Assembly: GCA_030762935.1 (NCBI GenBank)
Contig: CM060896.1
Location: 14,074,001 to 14,138,000, forward strand
Direction of reading: 5' to 3'
Length of the DNA: 64,000 nt
DNA from: Hymenopus coronatus
Taxonomy: Eukaryota; Arthropoda; Insecta; Mantodea; Hymenopodidae
Both the position numbers and the translations under genes were made by a program. The notes below the pieces were generated by a model. The model saw only the letters and a program-made list of their open reading frames with translations, did no database searches and was not told the DNA's origin. Shown piece after piece: positions 24,121 through 34,675 of the stretch; position 1 is the first letter of the stretch, and every line of letters begins with the position of its first letter.

Positions 24121-24557
24121 TACTTCAAAATAAAAATATGTGATTTGTGATATGTGCACAACTTTTAGCATGCACAGATTAGTTTACATTGCCTATGAAT
24201 GGAAAATTATTTTGTCAAAAACACTTGAAACCAGTATACAAGTGAATGGTGTTTTAAGCAACATTTGTTTTTTTCAATTTTGTCTTACCTTTTTATAAAC
24301 CTATGTGATAATAAAAATTAAAATTTGGAAAGCTAAACCTCACCCATATTGTTTAGAATAATAAATGCAGCATACTTTAAGCCAGTTAATTTTTAACTGG
24401 ATGCTTGGTAATTACATAGTAATTTTAAACCAGACAACATTTTGACTGTACATTATGAGTAAAGTGGCATATAATATTACAATGTATTTGACTGTTAAAT
24501 TTCACTGCTGTTGGTAAATGTATATATAACATAATACAAAACATCACATTCCACTGA
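24121..24557. other. AT-rich spacer, nothing recognised
   Basis: Likely 3' flank of the HARBI1-like gene on the minus strand. Confidence 0.5.
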
Positions 24558-25350
24558 TTAATTTGGAGCATTGCCAAAATGACACTGAATGAATGTTTGT
24601 TTAATCACTCTACCTCTGTCTGTTTCTCTTATATTAAGTACTTCTATAACTAGATTATCCCAGTCATGTTCATTCACTTCCACTGGAAAATCTTGGGGAT
24701 CACATGCGCTGCCAGTATTGTGCAGAACAGCACATGCAGCAGTTATTCTGGTGGTTGTTCTAAGCTTATGGCAGAGGCAAGGAAATCTACGCTTCAGTAC
24801 ACCAAACATTCTTCAACACAAGTCCTGGTTGAGATCAGTGCACTGTTATATTGCTGCTCAGGAACTGGTTGTGGGTCTTGTACTGGTGTATACAGATGGG
24901 GGTTATTTGGCAATAACCCCATCACCAAGCAAAAAGGAGTTCCTGAGGTCCCTATCTTAAAAACGAACCTTAACCCCACTATTATCAAAAATTCTGGAAT
25001 CATGTGTTGATCCAGGCCATCTAATTATTATATCAAAAATCTGGAGCTGGGGTCCTGTTACAGATTAGATATTTAAGGACATCCAACCTTTTCTGTTTCG
25101 GTACATCACAGGATTTATAATGGGAATGTGTGTACAGTCTATACATCTAAGTACATTGGGGAAGTGCCTCATATTAAAAAAAGTTCTTTTTCACTTTTCT
25201 TAAGGCTTCGGCTTCAGGAAAACGCACAAAATTAGGTAAATGTCTTGCCAATCTTTCTGAAATCTCTCTTATGATTCTGCAACTTTTGCCTGCCTGGTCT
25301 TTGATAGATTTCCACATACAATCTGCAATTGTAGATCTTGTTAAAGCACA
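24558..25350 (-). pseudogene. HARBI1-like Harbinger nuclease, frameshifted (unit 1)
   Basis: The DDE nuclease of PIF/Harbinger transposons. Reading down the minus strand: RSTIADCMWKSIKDQAGKIC and LPNFVRFPEAEALRKV, MRHFPNVLRCIDCTHIPI (first catalytic Asp in CIDCTH), RNRKGWMSLNIQSVTGP, RWPGSTHDSRIF (second Asp), LLGDG, a frameshift, HLYTPVQDPQPVPEQQYNSA with a VEE motif (third acid), another frameshift, then FGVLKRRFPCL and ITAACAVLHNTGSACDP, ending at 24558. The N-terminus is cut off by R850 fragments at 25347. A minus-strand frame at 26608-26886 (ILECDTDSGRE) could be the lost upstream exon, with low confidence. Confidence 0.88.
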
Positions 25351-25450
25351 CAATTTATAGATTTTTTATGTAGTTAACCATTTCTGAGATATTCTTTGTT
25401 ATGGATTTAAATTTTCCATACGTATGCTTTTCTCAAATGGGAAATTGTAA
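25347..25450 (-). repeat. R850 internal fragment
   Basis: Matches the middle of the family (ACACAATTTAT, GAGATATTC, CTTTTCTCA order) with both ends missing. It abuts the broken N-terminus of the HARBI1-like relic and lies just left of a complete copy. Confidence 0.65.
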
Positions 25451-25482
25451 TTTTTTCTTTTTTAAAATCAATATCCGTTTTT

Positions 25483-26310
25483 ACTTTCCCTAATACATAG
25501 TAGATAGAGAAGGTATTGTATTCTACCCAAAAACTTGAGAAACCAAGATTTCACCACTAATACATGTTTTGAGACATCTTGAATCCAAAAAAAAAAGCAT
25601 TTTTAGACAAATGTATGTCTGTGGTCAGCAGGGCTCAAAAACAAAAAAAAATTGGTTAAATACCAAACTTGGTATTTAAGTTTGATATCTTCCAAGGATG
25701 TTGCATAAAGATTTTTAAGAAAATTTCCTCAGCCTCAACTACCATTTACATGAAACACTTTTTGAAAATTTTAGTTTTTTCAAAAATAGTTAACAATTTA
25801 GAATAAAATGCCATAATTATAAGACATTTTCCTGACAAATACACTGTATTATATTTAATTTTCTGGGAATAGCCTCTGAAGGCTAAAATAGATTGTGAGA
25901 CAGACAAACATTTCTACAAAAAAAAAAAAAGGCAGATCTCATTAAAACACAATATGTCTTATACATATTTTTATAAGAGTTAACTGTTTCCGAGATATTC
26001 CTTGTTGTTTTTAATTTTAAACTAGGTACTTAACATTCTCTCAAGCAGGAAATCAACTTTCATTTCATCTCTTGTTTTACAGCCCAGAATGCAAGAGAGA
26101 ACTGAGTATAAACTGTTTCATATAGCAATAGCTTTTAAAAGATTTGACTCACTTTAGTCTGATTTATTTCCCTTTTACTTACAATTTACCAAATTAATAA
26201 GATCATTTCTATCATTGTTGATCTCGATTAGCATGGCATAAAAGAATAATATTTTGTAATGAAAGATTGTGCAACAGCTAAAGGAAGTCATGTGAATGGA
26301 ACACATCAGA
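25483..26310 (-). repeat. R850, full length, diverged (unit 1)
   Basis: Starts ACTTTCCCTA after TTTTT and ends AACACATCAGA. Follows the family through TACCAAACTTGGTATTTAAG and GGGAATAGCCTCTGAAG. Matched by 53124-53950. Confidence 0.92.
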
Positions 26311-26429
26311 TTTCTTTTACTACCACCTTGGTCATGCAAATGAGCAGAATTTCAACCACATAACATGGCATTCAGCTTGAGAAGATCTGTCTGTCACTTT
26401 AACTTTGTGTATTCATAAGAAAGCGTATA

Positions 26430-26543
26430 ATTAAACAATTTTTCCTAATGCTTATCTCAATAAGATAGAAGATGATTTTTTAAAAATAGTTGTTGCATAA
26501 TAGGTAAAGAAAGTCATTTGAATTATCATCAGATTCTTTAAAA
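26430..26543 (-). repeat. R850 terminal fragment
   Basis: Only the TCTGATG-end portion: CCTAATGCTTATCTC, then AAAGAAAGTCATTTGAATTAT and CATCAGA-like text at the end. An old, truncated copy. Confidence 0.6.
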
Positions 26544-27486
26544 ATGTTTTCTAAAATATTACTATCTCAAGCAGTTGCAAACCATCATTCATAAAACAGA
26601 AGAAAAATTATGCACCACAAACCCAAATAGTGTTTGAGATACTTGAATATTTTACAGCATGGTGCATCTTTAAGATAACTTTCCAATTGAAACTAATAAA
26701 GTATCTGCTATGTGGAAAATTGCAGCCGTTTGTTCCATTAAATATTTGAGTATAGCCAAAGTATGTGTTGGCTTGTAATGTTTGTTTTAGCTTAGAGGGA
26801 ACCATAATATGCAAATTACAACTTGTTCTCTCTCTTCCACTGTCAGTGTCACATTCCAAAATGACTCTAGGCTGAAAAACTAACATTTAATTTATAAACT
26901 CTTCAGACTGCCGAGGAGTAAAGTAATGTTAACCCAAAAGGTTTAAGCATAATTTGAATGGTGTGCACGTACGAGCCGGGTTTCTAAGCTTTGACAGATT
27001 CTCTTGGTGGAAATCGGCTTCTCTCTAAAATACACCTTGGGTGTTCCGTGTATTCGTATTTTGATTACAAACAATTGTGTTAGAATTAGATTTCATTCGG
27101 TAGCACCGAAAACATATAACTAATTTAAAAATTAACTTCAGAGCAAACATTATAAGCTATTACCGTTCATATTCTCCCCTGTAATGTGCGTCTAACTGAA
27201 GGCTAAATAAATAATTTTATCTTCTGGCCTGTAAAGGTTAATTCAACCCACGCTTGAACTATAATAAAGCTTGCTCCTTGAATGTGACCTGCATTGAAAG
27301 GAAAATGCATACATTGGTATATTGATTCCGATTTTAATATAAATCGCGACGTGTTTAAAGACATCATTTCCATTTATTTAGATCAGCTGACTGACGTGTG
27401 TACTTCAAACTGCTAGACTAGATGGTAGCACCATCGCACGTCGGCAGCCGTTCCCATGTTAAACTGAGGTAGTTTCTTGTATTTAG
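26544..27486. other. Unassigned stretch, right flank of Harbinger
   Basis: Contains a 92-codon minus-strand frame (26608-26886) that also stays open in unit 2 (54255-54533) and may be an upstream Harbinger exon. The rest has no recognisable content. The Harbinger right end should lie here or shortly after but no TIR was identified. Confidence 0.4.
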
Positions 27487-27785
27487 TGATGGGCAGAATC
27501 GAATCCTTCATCCGAGAACAAGGTCTTGAATACTGTAATCACAATGATTATGAAATCAGCCACTTCATAAGCATCATGTAATTTAAATGATGGATAAAAA
27601 AATATGACATGTTATTCTCAAAATGTTGAAGTTTCTATTCAAGATTGTTGTGGCTTAAGCGTTATGCACTTTCATTCATAACCGTTTCCTCCATTAAAGT
27701 GAATACTAAAATATATTATTTATTTTTTGTACAGTTAACGATTTCTAAGATATTCCTTGCTATAGGTTTAAAATGTAACTAATAA
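27487..27785. repeat. Dispersed repeat sharing sequence with 31541-32047
   Basis: Starts GATGGGCAGAATCGAATCC and shares a long block with the spacer (ATGACATGTTATTCTCAAAA, TTCTATTCAAGATT, GTTATGCACTTTCATTCAT, then an R850-like end GTACAGTTAACGATTTC). The start resembles hAT element ends (TAGTGATGGGCA). A third copy is in unit 2 near 55136. Confidence 0.7.
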
Positions 27786-29345
27786 ATATATGCGTAAGCT
27801 TTCACGGCCGGTGCCCATAGTTTTAAAGTTTTCAGGCTATTTTGCCGTGGTCTGTAGGTTAAAATATGTTTAGTTAAAATATTTCTACCTAACGTTTCGT
27901 CCCTGTCTGGGAGGGACTTCTTCAGAGGCAATGTGCTCACGTCGCTAACTCGAAAAGAATAACAATATTGCGGTTTATAGCCAGTATATATACTCGGACA
28001 CAGGTGGGCAGGGTCAAGTGGACGGGTTCTAGTTATGTTTATTTAGCCTGGAGGTACGGAGTTGGTAAAGTATTGGGAACCAGGTGGAGTTTAATTTAAG
28101 GCCTTCGTCTTTGTTAAAGTTGTTTGTGTTTTTATAAATCTCAATTGCCTCTCTGTATAAACGGGAGTAATAAGAATTTTTAGTCGTAGCTATAACCTCT
28201 ACTTTATCATATTGCATACGGTGGTCATCCAAAGATAAAACATGTTGTGTCACGGCTGATTTTTCTGTTTGTCCGAGGCGGCAGTTTCTTTTGTGTTCTG
28301 TGATGCGTGTGTTGATGCTACGTTTTGTAGTGCCGATGTAAACTTGGCCACATGTGCACGGGATTTTGTAAACATCAGATTTACAAAGTAGATCGAGTCG
28401 GTCTTTAGCTGATTTTAGGAACTGTTTTATTTTAGTTGTCGGCATGTATATGGGTTTCACGTGTCGTTTTTCTAAAATCTTGCCGATACGATCAGTTATG
28501 CTTTTTTATATATGGCAAGAATACTTTATTTTTATATGTCGGTGCCTCCCTAGGTCTAGTGTTGTTCTTTCTGGGACGTATTGCTCGATCGATATCCTTT
28601 TTAGTGTACCCATTATACATTAGCGTCCTTTGTAGATATTTTAATTCTTGTGGTAAATGTTCCGTGTCACAGATTCCTTTAGCTCGTTCCACTAGTGTTT
28701 TGATTACACTTTTTTTCTGCTTGGGATGATGGTTGGATTGTTTACTCAGAAATCGGTCCGTATGGGTTGGCTTTCTGTACACTGCACACGTAAACCTTCC
28801 GTCGTTTTTCCTAGTTATCAATACATCGAGAAAAGCAATCTGACCGTCGGACTTTAATTCTTTTGTAAATTGGATGTTTGCGTGTTGGCTGTTCAGATGA
28901 TCTAGGAATTTCTGGAGTTCAGCTTCTCCGTGAGCCCATATAGCGAAGACGTCGTCATTGGAACGAAGCCAAACGGACGGTTTTTAGTCGCAGTTGCCAG
29001 TGCATGTTTCTCAAAATGTTCCATATACAATTTAGCTACCGCAGATCCAAGAGGATTACCCATGGCAACTCCGTCTTTTTGTTCGTAGTAATCGTTGTGC
29101 CATCTGCAATACGTCGTGGTGAGACACAGTTTAAAAAGGTCGTATATGTCTTGCGGGAACAACTCGTCGATATGTTCTAAAACGTCCTTCGTAACGTAAT
29201 TCAGAAACTTACATAAAGAACTCCTATCATTTCACGCAGAAAATACGCAAACTGAAATGTGATCCCACAGATATTCTCGTCAGCTTCGATATCACGTCGC
29301 TGTTTACTATGGTACCCGTCAAGGACGGGAAGGGCTCTAGGCTAG
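27786..29345 (-). pseudogene. Penelope-like element P2 with inverted 5' segment (unit 1)
   Basis: On the minus strand from 29216: DVLEHIDELFPQDIYDLFKL, EQKDGVAMGNPLGSAV (RT motif B), a frameshift, SNDDVFAIW (the YxDD catalytic box with Tyr lost), RKPTHTDRFLSKQ, then after a frameshift near 28500 the GIY-YIG part: DVYKIPCTCGQVYIGTTKR (about 28305-28375) and the stop at 28029. The 3' region contains CTTTCACGGCCGGTGCCC and ends near 27786. RT motif A (DILVSFDITSLFTMVPVKD) is encoded at 29217-29310 on the opposite strand, so the 5' end is inverted. Both units share the inversion. Confidence 0.9.
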
Positions 29346-29536
29346 TGTATATATAAATAAACCGATTTTAGTAATTTCTAATATATTTATCAAAGCTTAC
29401 GCTCGCTTAGCTGTTCGACAGAGTGTGTAAATGAACTGCTTTTGGTGAATTTGCGTTCACTTAAATATGCGAAAGAAACCTCCATACTCAGTATTACGTT
29501 AATTTGCGTTAATGTGTAAAGTAATGTATTATTCTT
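29346..29536. other. Spacer between P2 and R850
   Basis: AT-rich with no assignable content. Unit 2 carries an extra insertion just upstream of the equivalent position. Confidence 0.5.
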
Positions 29537-30376
29537 ACTTTCTCTACTTGTACGATGTATATAGTGTATAGAGAAGGTATTGTATTGCAACCAAATATTC
29601 GAAATCGTGCTCTCACTGGAAATACATGTTTTGGGTCCTCCTGAATCCAAAAAAAAAAGGATTTTTGGAAAAAAACGTTCGTATGTGTGGAAAGCATAGC
29701 TCAGAAAAATGTCCGTTAAATACCAAACTTGGTATTTAAGTTTGGTATCTTCCAAGGTTGCGACACGAAGATTTTCAGGAATATCCCCCATCCCCATCTA
29801 TCCTTTACACGGAACTTTTTTCGAAAATAATAATTTTCTCAAAAATGGTTCAAACGAATTTGATTAAAATATCTTATATGTAAGATATTTACATGCCAAA
29901 TAAAATAAATATCTTGAATTTTCTGGTAATAGCGTCTGAAGACTACATTATTCTTGATGAATTTTATGGAATTTTGAATAACTGCTAAACCGTAAGACAT
30001 GGACAAGAACTCACTAAACCAAAAATATAGACCACGTTTAAACACACGATTTATGTTATATACATGTTTTGTGGAATTGATCGTATTTAGATGTTCCTTG
30101 TTTTTGGTTTCAGCTTTGATAATCTTATACTTTTCTCATACAAGTATTTGTCAACTCCTGTCGACGCAAACAAAGGAACTTCAGTCACATAGCAACCAGC
30201 TTTTGACTATGACTTTAACCTATGGTACCCTAATTTCGCTTCCACTTACAAGGAACTAAGTATTAAGACTGCTTATCTTTATCTTGATTAGCATTAAGTA
30301 AATATAAGAAAATGCTTTTTTAAGAATAATTTGATGTAGAGATGTACAGAAAGTCATGTGAATGGAACACGTGAGA
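29537..30376 (-). repeat. R850, full length (unit 1)
   Basis: ACTTTCTCTACTTGTACG start after TT; ends GGAACACGTGAGA. Matched by 57802-58643. Confidence 0.92.
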
Positions 30377-30803
30377 TTATTAAAAAAAACAAAAAAACGA
30401 CAACAACAACTAAAGGTTAGACCGTTTTTACGCACATGCCTGTTCTTCTCAAGCATCTATTTGGTTATTTATGGTTGGCCACATTTGAAAACTTTGTAGC
30501 TCCTTTTTTGGTTCCACAGATATTTAAATATATAATAGATACATAATTTGTACACAATGTAGAAGCTTTTTACATTTAGAATGAAATAAGATTGCGCAAT
30601 CTCAGGCTGCCAATTTAAGCTCTCAGAAAGACACAGGTGGATCAAGGTGCTAGAGAAAGAAGAAGAAGAAAGAACGTTGCAAGTCTGCTAACATCGCGAA
30701 AAGCAATCCTCTCAATAAAATATCTGTTCACTGAATTATAATCTTAGTAGTTTTATCTCTTTATACATATATTAAGAAATTTACTTTATTGTCACAAATA
30801 TAA
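30377..30803. other. Non-coding stretch shared by both units
   Basis: Contains a GAA-rich tract (30656-30674). No gene recognised. Confidence 0.5.
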
Positions 30804-31046
30804 TCAAAAGTTATTTATCCACGGATTCATTCCTGCGGTGCAAAATACAGCTTCTTCAAGATGTCCGCCATCAAAAGTCGCTAAGGAAGATAATGTTCTA
30901 ATATGGGGACTCTGCCATCTATAGAAATAAAGCTGAACTGTTTCAACCTGGTCAGCAAAAGATGGTAGCACATGTGTATTTATCCAGTGTGGTTGTATAA
31001 TAATCAAATACGGTGTAAAAATACAAAAAGCCGTAAAGAGTTTCAT
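30804..31046 (-). CDS. Small ORF with a signal-like N-terminus (unit 1)
   Basis: 80 codons, MKLFTAFCIFTPYLIIIQP at the start (hydrophobic, signal-peptide-like) and FDGGHLEEAVFCTAGMNPWI near the end. Not recognised. The unit 2 copy (59074-59328) is also open. All 12 nucleotide differences between the two over the shared length change an amino acid and none is silent, which argues against purifying selection. It may be a decaying exon, a random open frame or a fast-changing secreted peptide. No splice or expression evidence is visible. Confidence 0.35.
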   Translation of the reverse strand: MKLFTAFCIFTPYLIIIQPHWINTHVLPSFADQVETVQLYFYRWQSPHIRTLSSLATFDGGHLEEAVFCTAGMNPWINNF

Positions 31047-31233
31047 TGTCCCACTTTATTTTAGGCAGATGCAGTGAAAGTTACTATATTTAAGTATTAT
31101 TATATCTCGGTTTTGTTCATTTTTACGTAAAAGTAATGATATGATGAACACTAAAGCCTGTGATCGAATAATAAATAGCAGTTAAGAAGAAATACAAAAT
31201 AAGCTGATGGTATTGTAAATTTCTTGCTAATTT

Positions 31234-31285
31234 TTGAAGTCGGATCGACCTACTCTGTGAGGTTAATCCGGACGAAAAGTATGCC
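31234..31285. repeat. Short dispersed motif GTCGGATCGACCTAC
   Basis: A block reading AAGTCGGATCGACCTAC, GTGAGGTTAATCC, GACGAAAAGT. It recurs at about 34053-34100, 59517-59560 and 59685-59728, always after a T-rich run. It is the last sequence shared by the two duplication units. Origin unknown; it may be the end of an unrecognised element. Confidence 0.8.
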
Positions 31286-31638
31286 AAACATGTCGTAGTT
31301 GAAGTAAAAGTAGAAATTACAGACTCCACCTGTAAGTAGGGTAGAGTAAGTCATGTAAATACACGTATTAATCAATGTGGAGTAGTAATGATAGATTCAT
31401 TTTAGTAAAGCTTTCATACGATTCACTTATCCATTATGAAACGATATTTATGATTCGATTAACAATTCATTTTTTTGTCGCCATGCATTCTGTGTTTGAC
31501 TTTATATAATACACGAGGATGAATAATATATGGTAGTGGGGTGATGGGCAGAATCGAATCCGATTCCTCTGCATTCGAATTCTCTAGAGGATCGAAACCT
31601 TCATCTGAGAACAAGGTCTCGAAATCAGCCACTTCATA

Positions 31639-31830
31639 TGCAAGTTCTCGGATGCTACGTTAGCGTCACTCGAGAGACGTTCTCAGTTCTCGCCAAGCTT
31701 GTTCTCGAATACTACTAACCTTGCGCTAATCGAAATCAGCTTGTATTCATTAGCAAGTTCTCGGATGTTACGCTATCACTACTCGAGTGAAGCTCGCAGT
31801 TCTCGCCATGGTTGATCTCGAACAAGGCAT
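31639..31830. repeat. Imperfect tandem duplication, about 110 bp
   Basis: GCAAGTTCTCGGATGCTACG (from 31642) recurs as GCAAGTTCTCGGATGTTACG (about 31761), each followed by an ACTCGAG site and CAGTTCTCGCCA. Richer in CG dinucleotides than its surroundings. Confidence 0.75.
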
Positions 31831-31984
31831 GTAATTTAAATGATGGACAAAAAATATGACATGTTATTCTCAAAATGTTGAAGTTTCTATTCAAGATTAT
31901 CGTGGCTTAAGCGTTATGCACTTTCATTCATAGCCGTTTCCTCCATTAAATTGAATACTATAATATATTATTTATTTATTTTTT

Positions 31985-32316
31985 GTACAGTTAACGATTT
32001 CTAAGATATTCCTTGCTATAGGTTTAAAATTTAACTAATAGTTTTCTCAAACAGATAGTCGTCATCCGTGCTTATTTTATTTTACTCATAGCCATGCAAA
32101 GATAATCGAATTTCAAATTAAATCGCATAGCGACAGCTTTTAAAATATTTGACTATGGCTTTAGCCTAGTATATTCCCTTATGCTTACAAGGAAATACGT
32201 AATAAGGCATATCTGCTCAAATTTATCCGGACTAGCACAAAGTAATTAAAGAGTAATGTTTTGTAAGAAAAGTTTGTTTGCAGGTAGAGAAAGTCATGTG
32301 AAGGAAACACATCAGA
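31985..32316 (-). repeat. R850 partial copy (TCTGATG end)
   Basis: Begins with GTACAGTTAACGATTTC, the internal family sequence, and ends AAACACATCAGA. The GAGAAAGT half is missing. Confidence 0.75.
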
Positions 32317-32457
32317 ATTTGTGCTCTTGTTTTTTTGTTTTTTGTTTTGTTTTGTTTTTATAGCCCCCTTTAATTTGTGTGGTTACATCAGGGACTTGAC
32401 TGTTAAAACAACTGCTGGTGTCTTTCTCGCTGGACTGTAGGATTTCTTATTGTTTTT

Positions 32458-33290
32458 ACTTTCTCTACACGTGCAATGTAAATACATAGTGTACAGTGAA
32501 AGTGTTGTATTCCACCCAAAAATTCAATACCGAGATTTCACCGGAAATATATGCTTTGCTGTCCCCTGAGTAGAAAAATGTCATTATTAGAAAAAGGTCC
32601 GCGCGCGCGTTTCTGTGATGGAAGGGGGACTGACAGCATAGATCAAAAACGAAAAGACTGTAAAATACCAAACTCGGTATTTAAGTTTAGTATCTTCCAA
32701 GGATGCGACACGAAACATTTTCAAGAAAATGCCCCAACCCCAGCTATCCTTTACACGAAACACTTTTCGAAAATAATGATTTTCTCAAAAATGGCTCTAA
32801 CGATTTGGATTAAAATATCGTGTATTAAAGGTATTTACATGACAGATAAAATGTATATTTAGAATTTTTCGGATTAGTCTCTGAAGAGCTCTTTATTCTG
32901 CATGAGTTTTGCAGAATTCTGCACAACGGTTAAACCGTAAGAGCTGGACAAAACTTACTATAAATGTGTAGATCTAGTTGAAAACATGAGTTGAGCATTT
33001 TCAAGATATTCCATGTTATTGGTTTCAGTTTTAAAATACCTAACTTTTCTCAAACTGGACCATCCAAAGCGAACCGCGTCATTCGTTCACATAACGACCA
33101 GCTATTACATTTTTTTATTATTACTTTAGCCTAGCGTATTCCCTTATTTCCCTTCTTACAAGGAAACGAGTAATAGGATCATTTCTGCTAATGCTTTTCT
33201 CGATTACCATAATGTAAAAGATGAATAATCTTTTGAAAGAATAGTTTTGTGTATGGAACACCTAGAGAAAGTCATGAGAATGGAACACTT
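32458..33290 (-). repeat. R850, full length (spacer)
   Basis: ACTTTCTCTACACGTGC start after TTTTT; the far end is drifted (GAGAATGGAACACTTTTTT). Internal landmarks all present. Confidence 0.9.
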
Positions 33291-33299
33291 TTTTGTGTC

Positions 33300-33460
33300 A
33301 GTTTTAAAATGCTATAAAAATGCACACACATTCAGTCCCACATGCATACTTCCGACTCTGATAGGGATAGGGAATGATTCTGGTTAAAGAAAAATTCCTG
33401 TCCCAGCTGGGAATCAAACCCAGAACCTCTGGGTTGAGAAGACAGAATGCGATCGTTTAG
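33300..33460 (-). mobile_element. tRNA-derived SINE fragment
   Basis: On the minus strand, CAGAGGTTCTGGGTTTGATT (B-box core GGTTTGATTCC) is followed by CCCAGCTGGGACAGGAA and a body ending CATGTGGGACTGAATG. The A-box half is missing. A fourth SINE family in this window. Confidence 0.65.
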
Positions 33461-34487
33461 TTCCAATTTCTAATATTGTTCATTCGTTGCCCTAACCGAT
33501 TGCACATTCTGTTATAACACGAAATAAAATTAAAATATTATGATCGCGTATATGTATGGGAATCGTTTGCTAGCTTTGGAATGATAAGAAGTTCATAGCT
33601 TTACTTGCTAGCATATTTTCATATTCCATTCTGACCAGCTGATTATCAACGTGCTCACCCCTCTCCCCGCTCTTCCCCTACACGATCCGTGTGCTAGAAT
33701 GACCTTTAAGTAAAAGCAACAATCAGATATTATGATCTCGATTCTCGGTGCACGTACACATATCCGAGACCCGAGAGCAGGATTCGAATACAGCATTCAG
33801 AATTCGAGAACTTCCAACAATCGAATACATCGGCATTTTGCATTCGAATACTCCTATTACTAATTACCACCATCACTCAAAACCTCAAAATTAAACCTCA
33901 GCCTTCACCTCGTTCCTGTGGAAACCCTTACCAGGGTAGGTACTCAGCAGCAACACCTAGGCTCACCACGAGCCTACCAGACACACACGCATGCACGCCG
34001 GCACGCACGCACGTTAATGAACGCTACCTCTGGTATAAATTTGAGCTTTTGAAGTCGGATTGACCTACATTGTAAAGTAATCCAGATCAAATATTACGTG
34101 ATCTATAATAAACACACGTCTGTGATTACTGTGTACATGGGGCTGAGATTCTTATGGCAGCTGATGTAGTAATGTGTGTTATGCGCTTTCATTTAAATTG
34201 TTACTTCAAATAAAATGAATACAAAATGTTCAGAAGTATAGTACAGTAATGTCATTATTATTTGTCGATACAAATTATATACAAAAGTTACAATTAATAT
34301 AATATTGATACGGAATATCTTTGTCAGATTCTGTTCAAGCAATATGTGGAATCATACATTTTAAGATTCTGGAAATACGAAAACTTGGTACACAAAACAA
34401 CCTTTCTCAGAAATGTAGCATTTCGTGTTTGTGTTTATATAAGGTAGAAAAACTTGTTTGTATTATTATTATTATTATTATTATTAA
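33461..34487. other. Spacer without genes
   Basis: Contains a CG/CA-rich simple tract (33980-34013), the dispersed GTCGGAT motif near 34053 and an (ATT)n run at 34459-34485. Nothing else recognised. Confidence 0.55.
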
Positions 34488-34675
34488 ATGATCATGCTGG
34501 TCTTTGATTCCCAAGGTGGCGGATTCAAACCCGGCAGTGGCCGCTGGATTATTTTCGATATCAAAAATCTAATGCTAGTGTATCTAGTAAAAGAACGTCA
34601 AGAGGCCTCTGAGCAAAATTAAGCATCTTTCACGCCCATATAAAATGGGACGCTGAGAACCGCAGCAGTTAAAAC
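34488..34675 (+). mobile_element. S3-family SINE, 5'-truncated and diverged
   Basis: Keeps the B-box region GGATTCAAACCCGG, AGTAAAAGAACGTCAAG, GGCCTCTGAGCAAAATTAAG and ATGGGACGCTGAGAA of the family at 23808. Unit 2 begins directly at its right end. Confidence 0.8.

Larger units (their letters stand above)
8157..31285 (+). repeat. Segmental duplication, unit 1
   Basis: About 23 kb repeated in the same orientation at 34676-59565. Matching blocks: 8157-11262 with 34676-37851; 11263-11400 with 38742-38893; 11401-17545 with 41743-47832; 20133-25482 with 47833-53123; 25483-31285 with 53124-59565. Divergence varies: 6 differences in 306 bp at 11435-11740, 12 in 243 bp at 30804-31046, almost none around 24558-25010. 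Unit 1 lacks the Sola-like insertion and one R850 copy, but keeps 2.6 kb (17546-20132) missing from unit 2. It may be a real duplication or two assembled haplotypes. Confidence 0.95.
31286..34675. other. Spacer between the two duplication units
   Basis: 3.4 kb found only once. It holds a CG-richer stretch with an internal tandem duplication (31639-31830), R850 copies, SINE fragments and simple repeats. No gene supported. 31536 (GGTGATGGGCAGAATCG) and the reverse complement at 33871 (TAGTAATAGGAGTATTCG) look like diverged hAT-type ends; no 8-bp target duplication was found. Confidence 0.6.

Noticed and set aside
24589..25010. Plus-strand ORFs of 123 and 114 codons (and copies at 52230-52651)
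   Set aside because: They are antisense to the HARBI1-like nuclease and have no features of their own.
18640..27467. Harbinger terminal inverted repeats at about 18640 and 27467
   Set aside because: Only a short AATGGGA/CATGGGA resemblance, and no convincing TWA target duplication.
28436..28729. Plus-strand ORF of 97 codons (copy at 56086-56370)
   Set aside because: Antisense shadow of the Penelope P2 reverse transcriptase.
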